Below, piece after piece: positions 24,881-37,103 of a stretch of DNA of 64,000 nucleotides. A program made the position numbers and the translations under genes. The first letter of the stretch is position 1. Each line of letters begins with the position of its first letter. Origin of the DNA: Pezizomycotina sp. ARF18 (lineage: Eukaryota; Ascomycota); contig AZLU01000007.1 in NCBI GenBank assembly GCA_002224055.1, positions 124,001 through 188,000 on the forward strand, written 5' to 3'. The notes under the pieces are model-generated. The model ran no database searches, was not told the origin of the DNA, and saw only the letters and a list, made by a program, of their open reading frames with translations.

Positions 24881-25653
24881 ATGGCTAATCTTTACGACCT
24901 CCCGAACGAGATTCTGATAGGTATTTTAGAGTATCTCGACTACTTCACCTTAAACCTAAGATTGCGCCCCGTTTGCCGGCTGTTCAACGGTCTGCTCAGG
25001 CCCGAAACCCCTACCGGCCCTCTCTCAGAGGTTCTCTTCCGACATAAGTCCAAGGACAACAGGCATAACGGCCAGACCGAGGACTACTGCCTAGACATAC
25101 ACCCTTGTATTCCGCTCTCGTGGCAAAATACCACGCCGACAAAGTCGAAGTTTCTACTCCTTCAACACCGTACGGCTTCAATCCAGACACCAAGGTTCGG
25201 AGGTATCTACGCATCGACGATGTAGGCTTTTATAACCCGATTACAGATAAATTTACCCGCTCAGCGAAACGGACATCGCCAATGAAACGCTCTTGCGCCA
25301 TCCGGCACTGGTTCTCCGACTTCCGATTCTGGTGGAGGAAGGACTCCTTGATAAAACCTCGGCCGTTCGTTCAAATCAAGATTTCAGATCCCGATCCAAC
25401 AAAATTACGAGTCGCTGATCTCGTGCGCATGATGTCTTGTCACTCCGTAATCGACCGCGAGAATCTATCCTCGTGGTTCAATGTTTTTCACAGTCATGAA
25501 GGCCTAACACGTCCGGACGATGGTTTCGTAGGGCTCTGCCGCTTTTATCTCGAATTCAGCCCACTCCACTTCTCAGCGCGCAGCGGTAAACTTGTACAGC
25601 ACATATACCTGGTGAAGACAAGTTGCCTCGCTATGTGGTTGACTTTGTTATAA
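24881..25653 (+). pseudogene. F-box protein locus 12 (one frame break)
   Basis: MANLYDLPNEILIGILEYLD, RPVCRLFNGLL and GPLSEVLFRHK lead to DYCLDIHPCIP. One base is then missing (CCGGCTCTC read as CCGCTCTC), and the next frame continues ALVAKYHADKVEVSTPSTPY, IDDVGFYNPITDKF, LRVADLVRMMSCHSV and FVGLCRFYLEFSPLHFS to a stop at 25651-25653. With that base restored the protein would be about 257 residues, matching intact locus 14. It is probably an active gene of the SCF-adaptor family. Confidence 0.7.
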
Positions 25654-26478
25654 ATGTTTGGCAATCACATGTAATTGATTGAGGATGAGGGGTTTATCGG
25701 GACTAAACTATACTATAGATACCTTCATGATGAAGCTCTCAAGGTCCAAATTCAAAGAGGTTCCGCATACTTTAAGTTCAAATGAGATTTCTTGTGATGT
25801 TAAAATAGATATATCCAGAAATGTTTTCAGGAGCACATATGAATATATGTACAAGACTTACCAGCCATCCCAAGAGCAACCATGAATACCATGAAATATC
25901 GTATATAAATTGCCGAGATACAGCTCTATTAAAAACCGATTTAGCTAGAAAGTGATGTTTATTATGATTTGGACCAGCTAAGATTTCGTCTTAGTTTTGC
26001 CCGATTAGGGGATGTTAGGTTTTATTCGCTTCAGTCGAAATTCCCGGCATATTATCAGCGTATTGAATATACCGTTTCAATCCAGTCACGATTATAAGCT
26101 ATGATTACAATCAATAGTATTCTTTCAATTCGCTCATGGTTCTTCGTATCAAATCTCCTCTTGCGGAACCTCCCGTTCTTTGCCTCCTGCTCGATTTGTG
26201 TTGCTAGATTTGATTCATTCGGATATCCCGGTTCCCTATTCCGTTCGCAGTTAGGTGGAGTGGAGTCAGGTCTGTAACGTAACACTGCAATACAGTCATA
26301 GGAATGATTTTATGTGAAGTTTACACTACTTCTTCATCCTGGGCCTTGAAATGCTATAAAGGCCCTGTAACTCCTAGTAATATTTTTAAGGCCATTAACC
26401 TGAAAACATCACATTATTCGACATCTAATTTTAGCTATTAGAACCATAAATTGTTCTGGAGATCTCGTTTGGCAAAGA
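25654..26478. other. Spacer between F-box loci 12 and 13
   Basis: AT-rich spacer without a supportable gene; presumed promoter of locus 13 at its 3' end. Confidence 0.35.
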
Positions 26479-27236
26479 ATGTCAATCCTAGATCAAATAC
26501 CAGACGAGATCCTCGTCGATATCTTCGCAATCTCGACTATCTCACATTACACTTCAAGGTTCGCGCAGTATGTAAAAGATTCGACGCGATCATCAAATCC
26601 GAGAAAGTCGGTCGGCTCGGAGAAGCCCTGTTCCGACGCAAAGACGCCAAAAGCGAAAAACTCAAGAGCGCCGACGAAAAGATAGACTACTGCTTCGATG
26701 TCCACCCTGTCTTTCGCTATCTAGTCGGCAGATACGAGCTGTACGAAGAGGAACCAGGATTGGACGGTACCCGCAAGCTGCAATTTCACGAAGTAGCTTT
26801 CTTGGTAGCGGTAACGCCAAGAAATTATACCGCTGATCAATGGCTGCTCAAAGATGAGCGCGCGATATCGTCCCGAGGTATACCCGCAACAACGGTTTGG
26901 AACAGTCACGAAGCGTCCGGCAAAAACCTCCTCTTCGCCAAGATCGTAGGTCCTAACAGCGGAAACATCACCGTCGCGGAACTAGCCCGGGCGATGGCTT
27001 CTCCAGAAGCACTAAAAGAGAACGCGGTAAACCATTTCATAAAGGAGCTCGGCGGTGACAAGAAGTTCAGTAAGATCCGCCATCATGGATATATAAGGCT
27101 TGATCAGATCTACCGGAAATCGAGGCTGTGGGAGCGGACGTATATGGATAACACATATAACTACCAGTTCGCGATCCTGCGGGATGAAAACCCCCGAAGG
27201 ACATACAGCTGGTATTTGGTAGCTGGCCGAAGATGA
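26479..27236 (+). pseudogene. F-box protein locus 13 (one frame break)
   Basis: MSILDQIPDEILVDIF starts at 26479. One base is missing inside the F-box (TTCCGCAAT read as TTCGCAAT) and the frame continues RNLDYLTLHFKVRAVCKRF, GRLGEALFRRK, DYCFDVHPVFRYLVGRYELY, ITVAELARAMASPEAL and HHGYIRLDQIYRKSRLWE, open to 27236. With one base restored it would be about 253 residues. The C-terminal half is fully open, so this copy is probably functional. Confidence 0.7.
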
Positions 27237-29706
27237 ATCTCCGTGCGGGAAACTTTTGGTCAAGGCTTAGCATTCGCGACTAGCACACTCGGATCTAAGA
27301 AAGTCGTGTGCTGTAATATAATTTGTATTAAAAAGTAGTTGTTAAGGCATATAATATTAATAATTTAGGTTTGGGTCATCAGGGAGCAAATTTGATCAGA
27401 AAGAGTAAACAGAAGATAGCACATTACGAGGTGCTAATACTGCTCAATCTTTTTAAATGGACAACTCAGGGCGCTCGTGAAATTAACGAATGCATACGGC
27501 GGAGTAAATACCAATATAAAAGGCCAAAAGAGCTCAAGAGCTCACGAAACCATGACGCACAGAGGACATACATAATGGCCGAGAACAAAAATTCGTTTGC
27601 TGAACAGTGGTGATATATCATGAGGCTTCAACGCGGCATGTTGTCCGTGAAGTTTGACGTTTTCTAAAGTGAAGATAAAGGATATACTTTATGACAATTG
27701 ACGAAAGCGAATTCATGCACTTTCCTGCAACCGCGACATAGCAAAGATGTCGAGCTCCCAGAATCCAAACTACCCATGTTGAAAGGCGTTCTTCTCGCCA
27801 AATCCGCCAAACGGGTCTCATATGCTCGTTTCTTAAAATAGGCTGTGCATCTTCTTAGTGTCAAGCTTGACCGGATTTATCTAGGAGTCCGGGTTAACAC
27901 TGAGGAGATCCATGCTGATCTGGAAAACAGCTCGATCGTTTATAACTGGCGGTTGAAACGGCTCGCTCATCACGGATCAACCACTGCGTGATTGTATGCA
28001 CTATAGATCTACTGATAATATTGCAATTATCGCGTTTCGAACTTTTCTGGAATCCTTGCCAATTGTGGTTTTCAGTGTTTTTGAATTGCAAATGGCGAGA
28101 AAACGCAGCGGTCAAAAGCGTATGTTTCTCCTCTTTTCCAACGCAGCGAAACTCCGCCAGGCTACGGGCTCCACGCCCTAATAATTATAAAAAATTTAAG
28201 CTTTAATACTTCCACGCATCGGGAAAATGCTCAGACCTTTGCATATGCACCAGCGAGCCGTCAAAAAGGACCTTGAACGTTTTCTTTAAAATTTATTGCG
28301 GCATTAACGGATCGGCTAATCTGCAGAGAAAATGTGCGAAAAATAGCATTCGTCTTTGGCCAGGAGGAGTCAACCAGAGCCTCAAGTTATAGTGGCCGCC
28401 TTTTCATAAGGAATGATATGCTCTCGCTTAGCTTCGAGGCGACAGTTGGCAACGGTCGGGGGTGACAAAGCTCGTATCGGCGGCTCTGTGGAATCCCGGC
28501 GAATTTCTTTTGTGATCTCGTATTCCGTCAAAACATGCCTGTTCATAGCTAGAAGTTAAGATTAGCCAGCTATCCCTTCAAGTTCCGCCTACGGTGCAGA
28601 TGCATCTTTGGAAGCGTTGTGCGGTATGGATTTATTATTTCGACGATAACTGTTTGATAAGAATTTTACCATGACGTAGATGTTCAAGCATTCAGAGCCT
28701 GACATTCTCCGGCCGTTACGTTTCAGAGATGTCTTCGACTTTTGCTTTCGAAAATGTTGACTATTGATAAACTTCTTCTTTTACGGCTTACGAAAAGTCG
28801 ACTTTCCCACGGGTTCTGTTGATTAAGTTATATGATAAAAAAATCCTTCTCGTATGCTTTTCAGCTAAAAAGATCGTAAAATTTTCCAACTTGGCAAGAT
28901 TATCGATAATATTAAGATATTAATATTAAGGAGCAACCGTGGTACTAATTTTGTATCTTTACAACGATCATTTGTCTGGTACCCTTGAATTCATGTCTTA
29001 CCCGCAAACAATCCACGTCCCTTGAAAAGATAGGCTAGAGAATTGCACGTTGATCATCTATCCCTATGCCAGCACGCGTTTAGGTGCACTAGTAGAGTAG
29101 GGCGAGTATGAATTGCGACATGAACGCAGGTTGCACATCCTTTGCATATCAGTACCCTAGCAGGGCATTTCAGCGCCTTGAGTAAGGTTGATCCGACTAT
29201 AGACGAAGCTAGGGTCCTGCGCACGAACCATGTCAACGTCTAAACCATTGATATCGACAAATCCTTTGACCATCGTGAGCGAGAGACAATGTATCTAGGT
29301 GTATCGGGAAAGTCTAAGACGAACCTGTCGATACCGTGGTTTACAAGTTTCCGAGTAGTAGTATCACATAGGTTAACCGTAGTCACTATAGCAATACCTA
29401 GACGTTCAATCTACGAGATCATACCAGGAATTCAAGTATATATAGACCGTCAAAACTCCTCCTCATGCTTCCTTTCTTTTCACCATCATCGGCTCGACAC
29501 TTAGTCGCGAATCTAATAGTATCTCTCAATTCCTCTTCTCTCGTTTCATTCTTTTAACGAAGACTTCGATCATTACTACGATCATTCCTAATAAATAATT
29601 CTTTTCGCTTTCCTTTATCACGTTCACTATACCCAAAGCTTAACGAATTTCCTTGGAAACATTCCTTTTATTCCATTTTTTCAAGTTTAATAAATAATCA
29701 GCGACA
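27237..29706. other. Spacer between F-box locus 13 and the GLEYA gene
   Basis: No gene that I can support. A minus-strand stretch around 28540-28380 (ALSPPTVANCRLEAKREHI) has some coding look but no start, family match or continuation. The 300 bases before 29707 are pyrimidine-rich, consistent with a promoter. Confidence 0.4.
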
Positions 29707-31839
29707 ATGAAGTCCAAAACGCCGCCCTCCTCGCCGCCGCCCTCGCTGCCCAGCAGGCTATCGCGAAGCCCCTCCAGTACGGAGATAACCCCAACGATTA
29801 CAGCTACCGCTCCAACACTGGCGGCGTCGGTGTTTCTGTCAGCGTCCACGCTAGCGGACCTCACGCCACTGATAGCGCTGGCGTCTCCGTCGGCGGCAAC
29901 GTCTCCGGATCCAGAAAGCCTCACCACAAGCACCACGGTGACAAGCCCGGCAAGCACCACAAGGGAAAGGGCAAGGGCAAAGGCAAGGGGAAGGGTAAGG
30001 GCAATAGCCAGGGAGGTGCCGGCGAATCTGTAGGCGTCGGCGGTGGTGTCGGTGGAGACGACTCTGGCTCCGGTGATGTCGATGGCTCCGGCGACGTCGA
30101 TGGCTCCGGCGACGTCGATGGTTCTGGAGATGCCTCCACCCTGGAGACAACTCGGGCTCCGGCGATTCCCAGAACGGTGGCGACAGTGGAGTAGAAGCCG
30201 ATGTTACCCCTACCGTTACAGAAACACCACCGCGTATGTTACGAACGTTGACAACCGGACGCTCACCGTTCCAGGATCTAAGCCTACTGGCCTCGCTGGT
30301 TCTGGAAACGCTGGATCCAACGGCAGCTCTGACTCTGGTGACAACTCGGGCCCTGATTCCAGCTCGGATAACTCTGGCCCTGACTCGGGCGATAACTCTA
30401 GCCCTGACTCGGGCGATAACTCTAGCCCTGACTCGGGTGATAACTCTGGTCCTGATTCGAGTGATAACTCTGGTCCGACTCCGGCTCTGATACCTACGGC
30501 CCTGACTCTGGATCCGATAATTCTGGTCCTGACTCTGGCTCTGATAACTCGGGCCCTGATTCCGGAGATTCCGGCTCGGGATCCGGTAAGCCTAACACTG
30601 GCTCCGGCGGCTCTGGACCGGATGTCGGTGTAAGCGTCGGCCTCGGAGGTGTTGGTGTCGGTGCTACCATCGGTGTCGGCCATGGCGGTCCCCGTGTTGG
30701 CGCCACTGTGACCGTTGAGAACGGTGTTACCAAGACCCTCTACCAGACCGACTACACTACGGTTGCTCCTGGAGCTTCTACCGGAGGCAATGGATCTCAA
30801 GGTCCCCACGGTGGCAACCATGGTGGTTCTCACGGAGACTACCCTATCGTCATCCCTACCGTCACTGTCAAGAACGGTGTTACAGAGACTGTCTACCTGA
30901 CTACCTACGCTACTGTCACTGCTGGTGCCTCTTCTGGAGGTAATGGAGGATCTCAGGGCGGCTCTCCGGGAGGAAACGGAGGATCCCACGGTGGACACGG
31001 CCCTCACGTTATTCCTACCGTTACTGTCAGGAACGGTGTCACTGAGACTATCTACCAGACCGTTGACACCACCGTCACTGCCGACGGCGGCAACTACGGT
31101 CCTGGGGTGACCGTCACCGAGAACCAGACCGCGACCCAAGTTCAAACCACCCTGCAGACTCACACCGTCACCGCCGGCGGCTCTCCCAGTGGCGGTAGCG
31201 GCTCCCCGGCGGCTCTACTTCCCCACCAGGCTGCCAGCAGGCTCTCGGCCTCGAATACATCGGTCAGAAGCTCCAGACTCCATGAAAATCAACGACGGCA
31301 GCTGGTCCGCGTTCAACCCGGACTACTTCAAGACCGCCCCCGCCATCCCCGAAACCCAGACCCCTTACTTCACCTGCCAGGGCTACTTTAACAACGGCGT
31401 CTCGAACGTGCCCCTGTACAACCGCGGCGCCGCCATCCCGATCGAGATGCTCACCATTCAGCAGCGCGGTTACATCTACTCCCAGGAAGGTGGTACCTAC
31501 CAGGTCCGCATTTCGGGCAACAACGACAACATCTTCCTCTGGTGGCAGGGTGAGGATGCTATCAACTACTCCCGCGCGAACGCCAAGTACACTACCTTCC
31601 TCGGCCAGCCGGATGTTCCGTTCTCGATTACTCTTAAGGCCGGCGAGGCTATGCCCATCCGCTGGATGCAGTCCAATGAGCTCGGCCCAGGAGTTTTGGC
31701 CCTCGAGATCCTCGACCCCCACGGAAACACCTGCTTCTGCAGGAACGGTAACGGAGTCGCTGCCAACCCTCAGTGCTTCTACAGGGAGGTCTGCGACGCT
31801 AGCCCGTACAGGTTCAAGGAGTTCACCAAGGAAGCCTAA
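29707..31839 (+). CDS. Secreted GLEYA-domain adhesin-like cell-wall protein
   Basis: A short hydrophobic signal peptide (MKS, then after one missing A in an A run NAALLAAALAAQQAIAK) is followed by a His/Lys/Gly-rich segment with seven GK pairs. Next come a GSGDVD repeat (about 30068-30130), an SGDNS(G/S)PD octapeptide repeat (about 30319-30480) and three roughly 50-residue units of the form TVTV-NGVTET-Y-T-TV (30705-31110). The C-terminal domain starts PGCQQALGLEYIGQKLQTP and continues NDGSWSAFNPDYFKTAP, SGNNDNIFLWWQGEDAINY and GEAMPIRWMQSNELGPG. These match the GLEYA/PA14-like lectin fold of fungal adhesins, with the GLEY motif itself present. Five or so frame breaks interrupt it. No GPI-anchor tail is evident, so attachment may be through the repeats or it may be free. 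Role: probably adhesion to carbohydrate surfaces. Confidence 0.8.
30319..30480 (+). repeat. Octapeptide-coding tandem repeat in the GLEYA gene
   Basis: A 24-base unit encoding SGDNSGPD or SGDNSSPD is repeated about six times. It forms an acidic, glycosylation-prone stalk between the N-terminal basic segment and the TVTV repeats. Such repeats change copy number easily and alter adhesin reach. Confidence 0.75.
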
Positions 31840-33919
31840 GCGAAAAGCGACAACGAAGAGCTACCTGATGCTCTTCTCCATGCTTAAGATCTTTGCATGA
31901 TAATTAGAGCCATCGACGAGAGGAAGGTGATAAAAAAGGGATTTAAGAGATACTACTATCATATTTTGTTTTCCATGCATTTTTTTGACCGATGTCAGCT
32001 GGAGTATTCATGATTTCTTTGAAGCATATTTAACCTGGTCACTCTTTTAAATTGCATTTGCATATATATAGGATCGGGATTTAGATCATTTTTAGATATC
32101 CAACCCAAAAAACCATATACATAGTACAAAAACCCATAATAAATTTTCTGCATTTTTCATGGACCCATAAAAACCAATCTCTTCAGTGTCTTCGTGCTTT
32201 AGATATTCTAGTGAATGCTTTTCGGTATTCCCGGATATCTAGGGTCTATTATGGAGGTGATTCCAAGCAAAAGCTTTCTCTTTTCGTATTAGTTAGTGTC
32301 CATCGTATAATGTTGGAAACGAGTTTTCATATTCCAACAGCAAAGCGGACGGGAACAAGCTGGCAAAAGGAAACTAGCTGACGTGTTCGTATATAGTTGC
32401 ATCTAGACACCTCCTAAGTTTTCCCGCTGAAATTAGGAGACAATTGCTTCCGCCCCCTTGAAAGGAGAAAACAGTCTTGTCACAGAAGGTTTGTTGGAAC
32501 GATATCGCCTTAAAGAGAGGAGGAATCACGGCTCGACGCTGTAGCCAATTAAAAATAAGCCGAGCATTAAACCACTGGCGCATTCTATTCTGGTTACACA
32601 AAGCAGTCTGGATCTGGGTTGGAATGAGTATCTACATTTCGGAAAACTCAACAATCTGACACTCGGAACCTTTCTCCAATAACACCCTTATATGCGAAAG
32701 GAATGAAACCCTATTGTGCGTATTAGATTGCTATTGTATAAACATTTAAGACGAAGGTTATCACACTGATCCGGAAGCTATATCACTTCGCTTCAATTGG
32801 ATCACCATTTCCGTCAAGGATAAGAGGAGGAAGATAACCTCAAGGCTGCTTCGAAAAAGACAGCGAGAGACACGAAGGACCTCGGATACACAATTGAGAG
32901 TTGAAAGCTCAGAGACCAAACTACATTAATCAACTACGAGTCAAGACGTGAGTACGTTTATCATTCCTCCTGATAGTTGAGAAGACAGCGATGGAGTTGA
33001 ATAAACGAAGTATACCTCGACACGTTCGCCATGTGTTTCCGTTCCCGCATGCGGACCCTACCGTCAGCACATTCGCAGTCAGGACGATCAACACGTGGCC
33101 TGTCGCTAAATGATCACGCCGCGGAGTCAACGAAAAGTCCGTCGACGAAAAAGTTTTATGTGATTACTATCGTATGAGTATCTCAAGAGAAGAGGAGCAA
33201 ATGGCTTATGACGGAAATTACATCGGAGGTATGGGCGAAATGACCAATAAACTAAATCGGAGCAGCTTCAGGTTTCGTGAAGTCTCAAAATTTGCTGATT
33301 AACTCTGGGGGGAAATTCTTTTCCGTACTCTTGATATAGAAAATGAAATTCGATCGATGCGTTGAGCTCTCTTTGTTCTCAGCCTCGTCATGCGCGAAGT
33401 CTAGATGCAGTTAGAAAATTTCGCGGTATTTTGTTCGCGCTTATATACATCACATCGGTAATTTTATACCGTACTAGTAAACTACTTATCAAAACAATTT
33501 CCTATAAATTTGTTTTCTTAGAACTCCATCGAAGAGAATTCGCGACAATCAAAGATAAGGCAGATCCTTAAACTAGGGATCGTTATGTTGCAAGTTTGCT
33601 CGATCAAGTACTTAGTGGCTTGATATACCAACACATGACTGAATTAGAAACTTTATATCTCAGCCTTTTAAGGAGCATATCTATGCGGTTTACCGAAGCG
33701 TTATTGCTATACCCGTCTTATAAAGGTTTTCTGAAGAAAATACGCCCATACGAGACATCCCCGCGAGTGATAGCCGCTACCAGCGAACCAAGGCTACGGG
33801 TGGCCCTTGGGAGCTTTCAGGGGCCCCCATTATAAAGATGAACGAATCTCCCGCATCTCTGCTAAAATGTTCGACTGAAAAGTCCGAACCGTCAAGCTTT
33901 CTAAGTTCCCCGAGCAGCC
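31840..33919. other. Spacer between the GLEYA gene and F-box locus 14
   Basis: AT-rich at 31900-32350; short scattered frames only. I see no gene here. A few hundred bases before 33920 are likely to hold the promoter of F-box locus 14. Confidence 0.4.
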
Positions 33920-34696
33920 ATGGCCTGTCTTTCGGTCCTACCAACGGAGCTGCTGGTCGAGGTCTTCAGCAACCTTGATTACACGGCCTTGCACTGCAAT
34001 GTCCGCCCCGTATGCCGCCGCTTCGACGCCATAATCACTTCGATACGCGTCGGCACTCTCGTCGTGAAGCTCCACCGGTCTCGCGAAACATACGAAACCC
34101 ACGAGACCGACGAAAGCGAATACTACTTCGCTTTACACCCGTGCCTCCGCAAGCTTGTCGTCGATTTCTCTCCTCTCTCCTGTTCTTCGTCGATAACAAT
34201 CGATAACATCGGATTTTTAAACGAAGTCAACGGTATTTTCACCCCCATCGGGTGCACGAAGCTCGCTGAAGAAATGGCGCTATCGCCGGGTTTACCGGCG
34301 GACGACTTCTTCTACGAGCAACCGAGGCACGACTTCCTCCGCTGCCTCGGGCGGCGCACGGATAACATTACCGTACGGCACTTCGCCGAAGAACTAGTGG
34401 CGGGGCTCGAAGACCAACCGAACGATTACCGCGAGGATATCCTGTCGGGATGCGACGACACCGGCTACGGTGTTTTACTAGATACGCTGAGTAACTGGGA
34501 GCTATACCACCGCGGGAAGAGCGACGAAGCGCAGTTTACGTATATTTGGGGAGATACGCTTACCAAACTTGCTGAGCCGGGAGGGTGTTTGGAAGGGAGG
34601 GAGCCGAGAGTTATTATGGCGAGTAGCTTGAGGTATCAGAAAATCAGGTACATCGGAGGGAAAGGGGACGATGGACACAGAAATCGTCTTTGCTGA
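33920..34696 (+). CDS. F-box protein locus 14 (intact)
   Basis: The only copy of the array open from start to stop in one frame: 258 residues, no intron. The F-box at residues 5-50 reads LPTELLVEVFSNLDYTALH and RPVCRRFDAIITS. The family blocks follow: GTLVVKLHRSRE, YYFALHPCLRKLVVDFS, IDNIGFLNEVNGIFTP, CTKLAEEMALSPGLPADDF and ITVRHFAEELVAG. No WD40, LRR or Kelch repeat is visible after the F-box, so the substrate-binding part is of a type I do not recognise. Predicted role: Skp1-binding adaptor of an SCF ubiquitin ligase. It is the best template for annotating the rest of the family. The start context GCC ATG GCC is strong. Confidence 0.82.
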   Translation: MACLSVLPTELLVEVFSNLDYTALHCNVRPVCRRFDAIITSIRVGTLVVKLHRSRETYETHETDESEYYFALHPCLRKLVVDFSPLSCSSSITIDNIGFLNEVNGIFTPIGCTKLAEEMALSPGLPADDFFYEQPRHDFLRCLGRRTDNITVRHFAEELVAGLEDQPNDYREDILSGCDDTGYGVLLDTLSNWELYHRGKSDEAQFTYIWGDTLTKLAEPGGCLEGREPRVIMASSLRYQKIRYIGGKGDDGHRNRLC

Positions 34697-35326
34697 CAGT
34701 TTCAAGCTGCTTCAACTTACATAGGATTCGTTTAGCATTCCATAAGTTCGGTTTCCTTCAGCAGCCTGGGTCGGAGTATGCGGGAGTAGTCAATTAGAAT
34801 TAACAAATATATTGGATCTTGGAATGGATAGTTTATTGCTTTAATATGTTAACCAGCTAAACATTAAGGACGTTTGAACCTTGTAGTATTCTATTTATAT
34901 CACCATATACTTGAGTATTGCTTGAGCAACAATGGGGTAATTTGAATCAAGGAGCATCGATATTATTGCGCAAATACCCCAAGGTCTTGCCAGCTCGAAA
35001 ATGTTGTAAGGCAGAGCTCCGTAGTTGGTTACGGGACAAGGCGTTAGATTTGATGGACCAAGCAACAGAGGAACTGCTCGGAATCCCATGAGCTTCCAGA
35101 AGGACTCTGATTGTTTTATTCTATTTTATTTTTATTTTTTATATATGCTAGTTTTTAACACTGAAATCTCTATTATATATTTATAGCTAGCTGTCAATGC
35201 ATTTTCATTTAAAATAATCCTCTCACACTGTTGAAAAAACAATCCAATATTCATTCACTACCATTCTGATACGCAAACAAAGTCGATTTAAGGAGTTCTC
35301 CGGGTATAAGGTAGATCATTCTAACC
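34697..35326. other. Spacer between F-box loci 14 and 15
   Basis: Presumed terminator of locus 14 and promoter of locus 15; nothing else recognised. Confidence 0.35.
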
Positions 35327-36132
35327 ATGCGAATATAAACTCCATTCCACCGGAGATTCTCGTCGAGATCCTAACGAACCTCGACTACATCACCCTCCAC
35401 GCCACCATTCGCCTGGTCTGCCGCAGCGTCAATGAGATCATCGAATCAGCAAAGTACAGAAAACTCTGCGAGAAGCTCTTCCGCTGCAAACTTGACAATC
35501 TACCGATCACCATCGAGCCGGGCAAAGACGAAGTAATCAAATACTGCCACGAACTGCACCCGTGCATTCCCCTCCTTATGGCGAAGTACCACGTCTCCGA
35601 GCCACTGCAGTTCTGGCCGCAACCAGAACCACCCATGCGCGTCACCGAAGTCGACGACGTCGGATTCTACAACCTCAAAGACGGAAAGAAAAAGTTCATC
35701 CCTCTATCCTCGACTAACATCGGTAACGAGCTCGCCATCGCTCCTAGAGTCCCCGTCGTTGTACCCAGCAACGGCAAAAATGCTGTTTTCCCGTTAACTT
35801 CACCTTTTATCGTCCACAACCGCGACACCATCGACCGAAGCCTCACCGTACAGAAGTTTATCGACAACATTTTGCGCATGCTGAGGAAGCCCGGCGTTAT
35901 GCACATAGACGTCGACGAAGGTCCCGGCTATATCGAACTGCTCATACTGAACGATCTCTTGTTTGGAAGATACGAGGGGAGGGAGAAGAAGTATAGGGTT
36001 ATGAAGAAGGATATCTTTGCCAGGTTTAACTTTAAGTACAGTAGGATATATAAGCCGCCGGTTATTACGATACTTAGCGGATGGGATGGGTTTGAGGAGG
36101 GTGATGCTTCGATAGTAGTTAAGGCGTTGTAA
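35327..36132 (+). pseudogene. F-box protein locus 15 (open except at the start codon)
   Basis: One frame is open from before the F-box to 36132: IPPEILVEILTNLDYITLH, IRLVCRSVNEII, HELHPCIPLLMAKYHV, VDDVGFYNLKDGKKKFIPL, STNIGNELAIAPRVPV and LTVQKFIDNILRML. No ATG precedes the F-box in this frame. The ATG at 35327 is one base out. Adding a G (ATGCGAAT to ATGGCGAAT) gives MANINSIPPEIL with the same second codon (GCG) as other copies. The copy is therefore probably whole, about 268 residues, with a lost base at the start. F-box function as for locus 14. Confidence 0.72.
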
Positions 36133-37103
36133 ATACTTAGCAGCGAGGAACCTAAACATTCGAGGGCGTCAGCCTCGTCGGCCATCGAAAAATCTTTGTT
36201 CTAGCGGCATTCAACAGGCCGAAGGAAAAACAAAAAGGAATAAAAAAAAGAGAAATAAGAGGGCGAAAAGGTGGAAAACCACGGGCCCCCGTACTCTCTG
36301 GTCTGTCAACGAACATTCTATATTCAGAAAGGGGAGGAAGATTGTAGGTACATCAGTACAGATTTTACACCGTTACGCACAAATGAAGCGATTAGCAGCC
36401 TGTAGGAGCAATTATATTTAGATCTAGAGACTGCATGTAATACAGAGGCATCAAACGTCAAACAATCGGAGGTCCGCCGTAGTGACGCATTTACCAGCCA
36501 GGAAGCTAACCGGTTACGAAACTCTAGATGAAGCATCAAAACGGTAAATCGATTTCCGGGACTTTCATCATCCGTGCCTCTCAATAAGCTCAGTATAAGA
36601 ATAGTGATAACATAAAAGAATATTATTGAATGTCGAGTATCAGAGGGCTCATCGCGCGCTAAAACCAGAAGCTATTATTTATCCAGAATAATATCCGTTT
36701 GTGTATCGCGATTTCCTCGCCTGGACCTGCATAATTTCCTTTTATAACTGACATGGACCGTTTCTTCTTGTTATTCGCTTATTGTCGCCCGTCAGTTAAC
36801 GCGTAGCCATGAGAAAACGATTACTCTCTATTTCGATGTAGCTAGAAACCCCATAAAAAACTATTGAATGTACGCTAGTTCTTCCCCTTTACAACACATT
36901 CTCCAAGTTCCTGCTCTTGAGAGAACTTCAACGTTCCAGTCCCCAAACCAACAGAAGCGCTAAGCCACACGAAATCTCTAGAAAACGCTCGATACTATTA
37001 CACTATCAAGCCTCTACCGGGAGTTCTTATCGGAAAGGCGTCTTATAACTCATTCATTCTCTAAATATTTCACTATCTCTCTGCACGGCACTTCACCGCG
37101 ACT
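36133..37103. other. Spacer between F-box loci 15 and 16
   Basis: No gene seen. An A/G-rich stretch follows locus 15 (36220-36280); the last 150 bases before 37104 are pyrimidine-rich and probably promoter. Confidence 0.4.

Noticed and set aside
30216-31163. Minus-strand open frame of 315 residues, Ser/Gly/Val-rich
   Set aside because: Antisense shadow of the repeat part of the GLEYA gene; the plus strand has the signal peptide and the GLEY motif.
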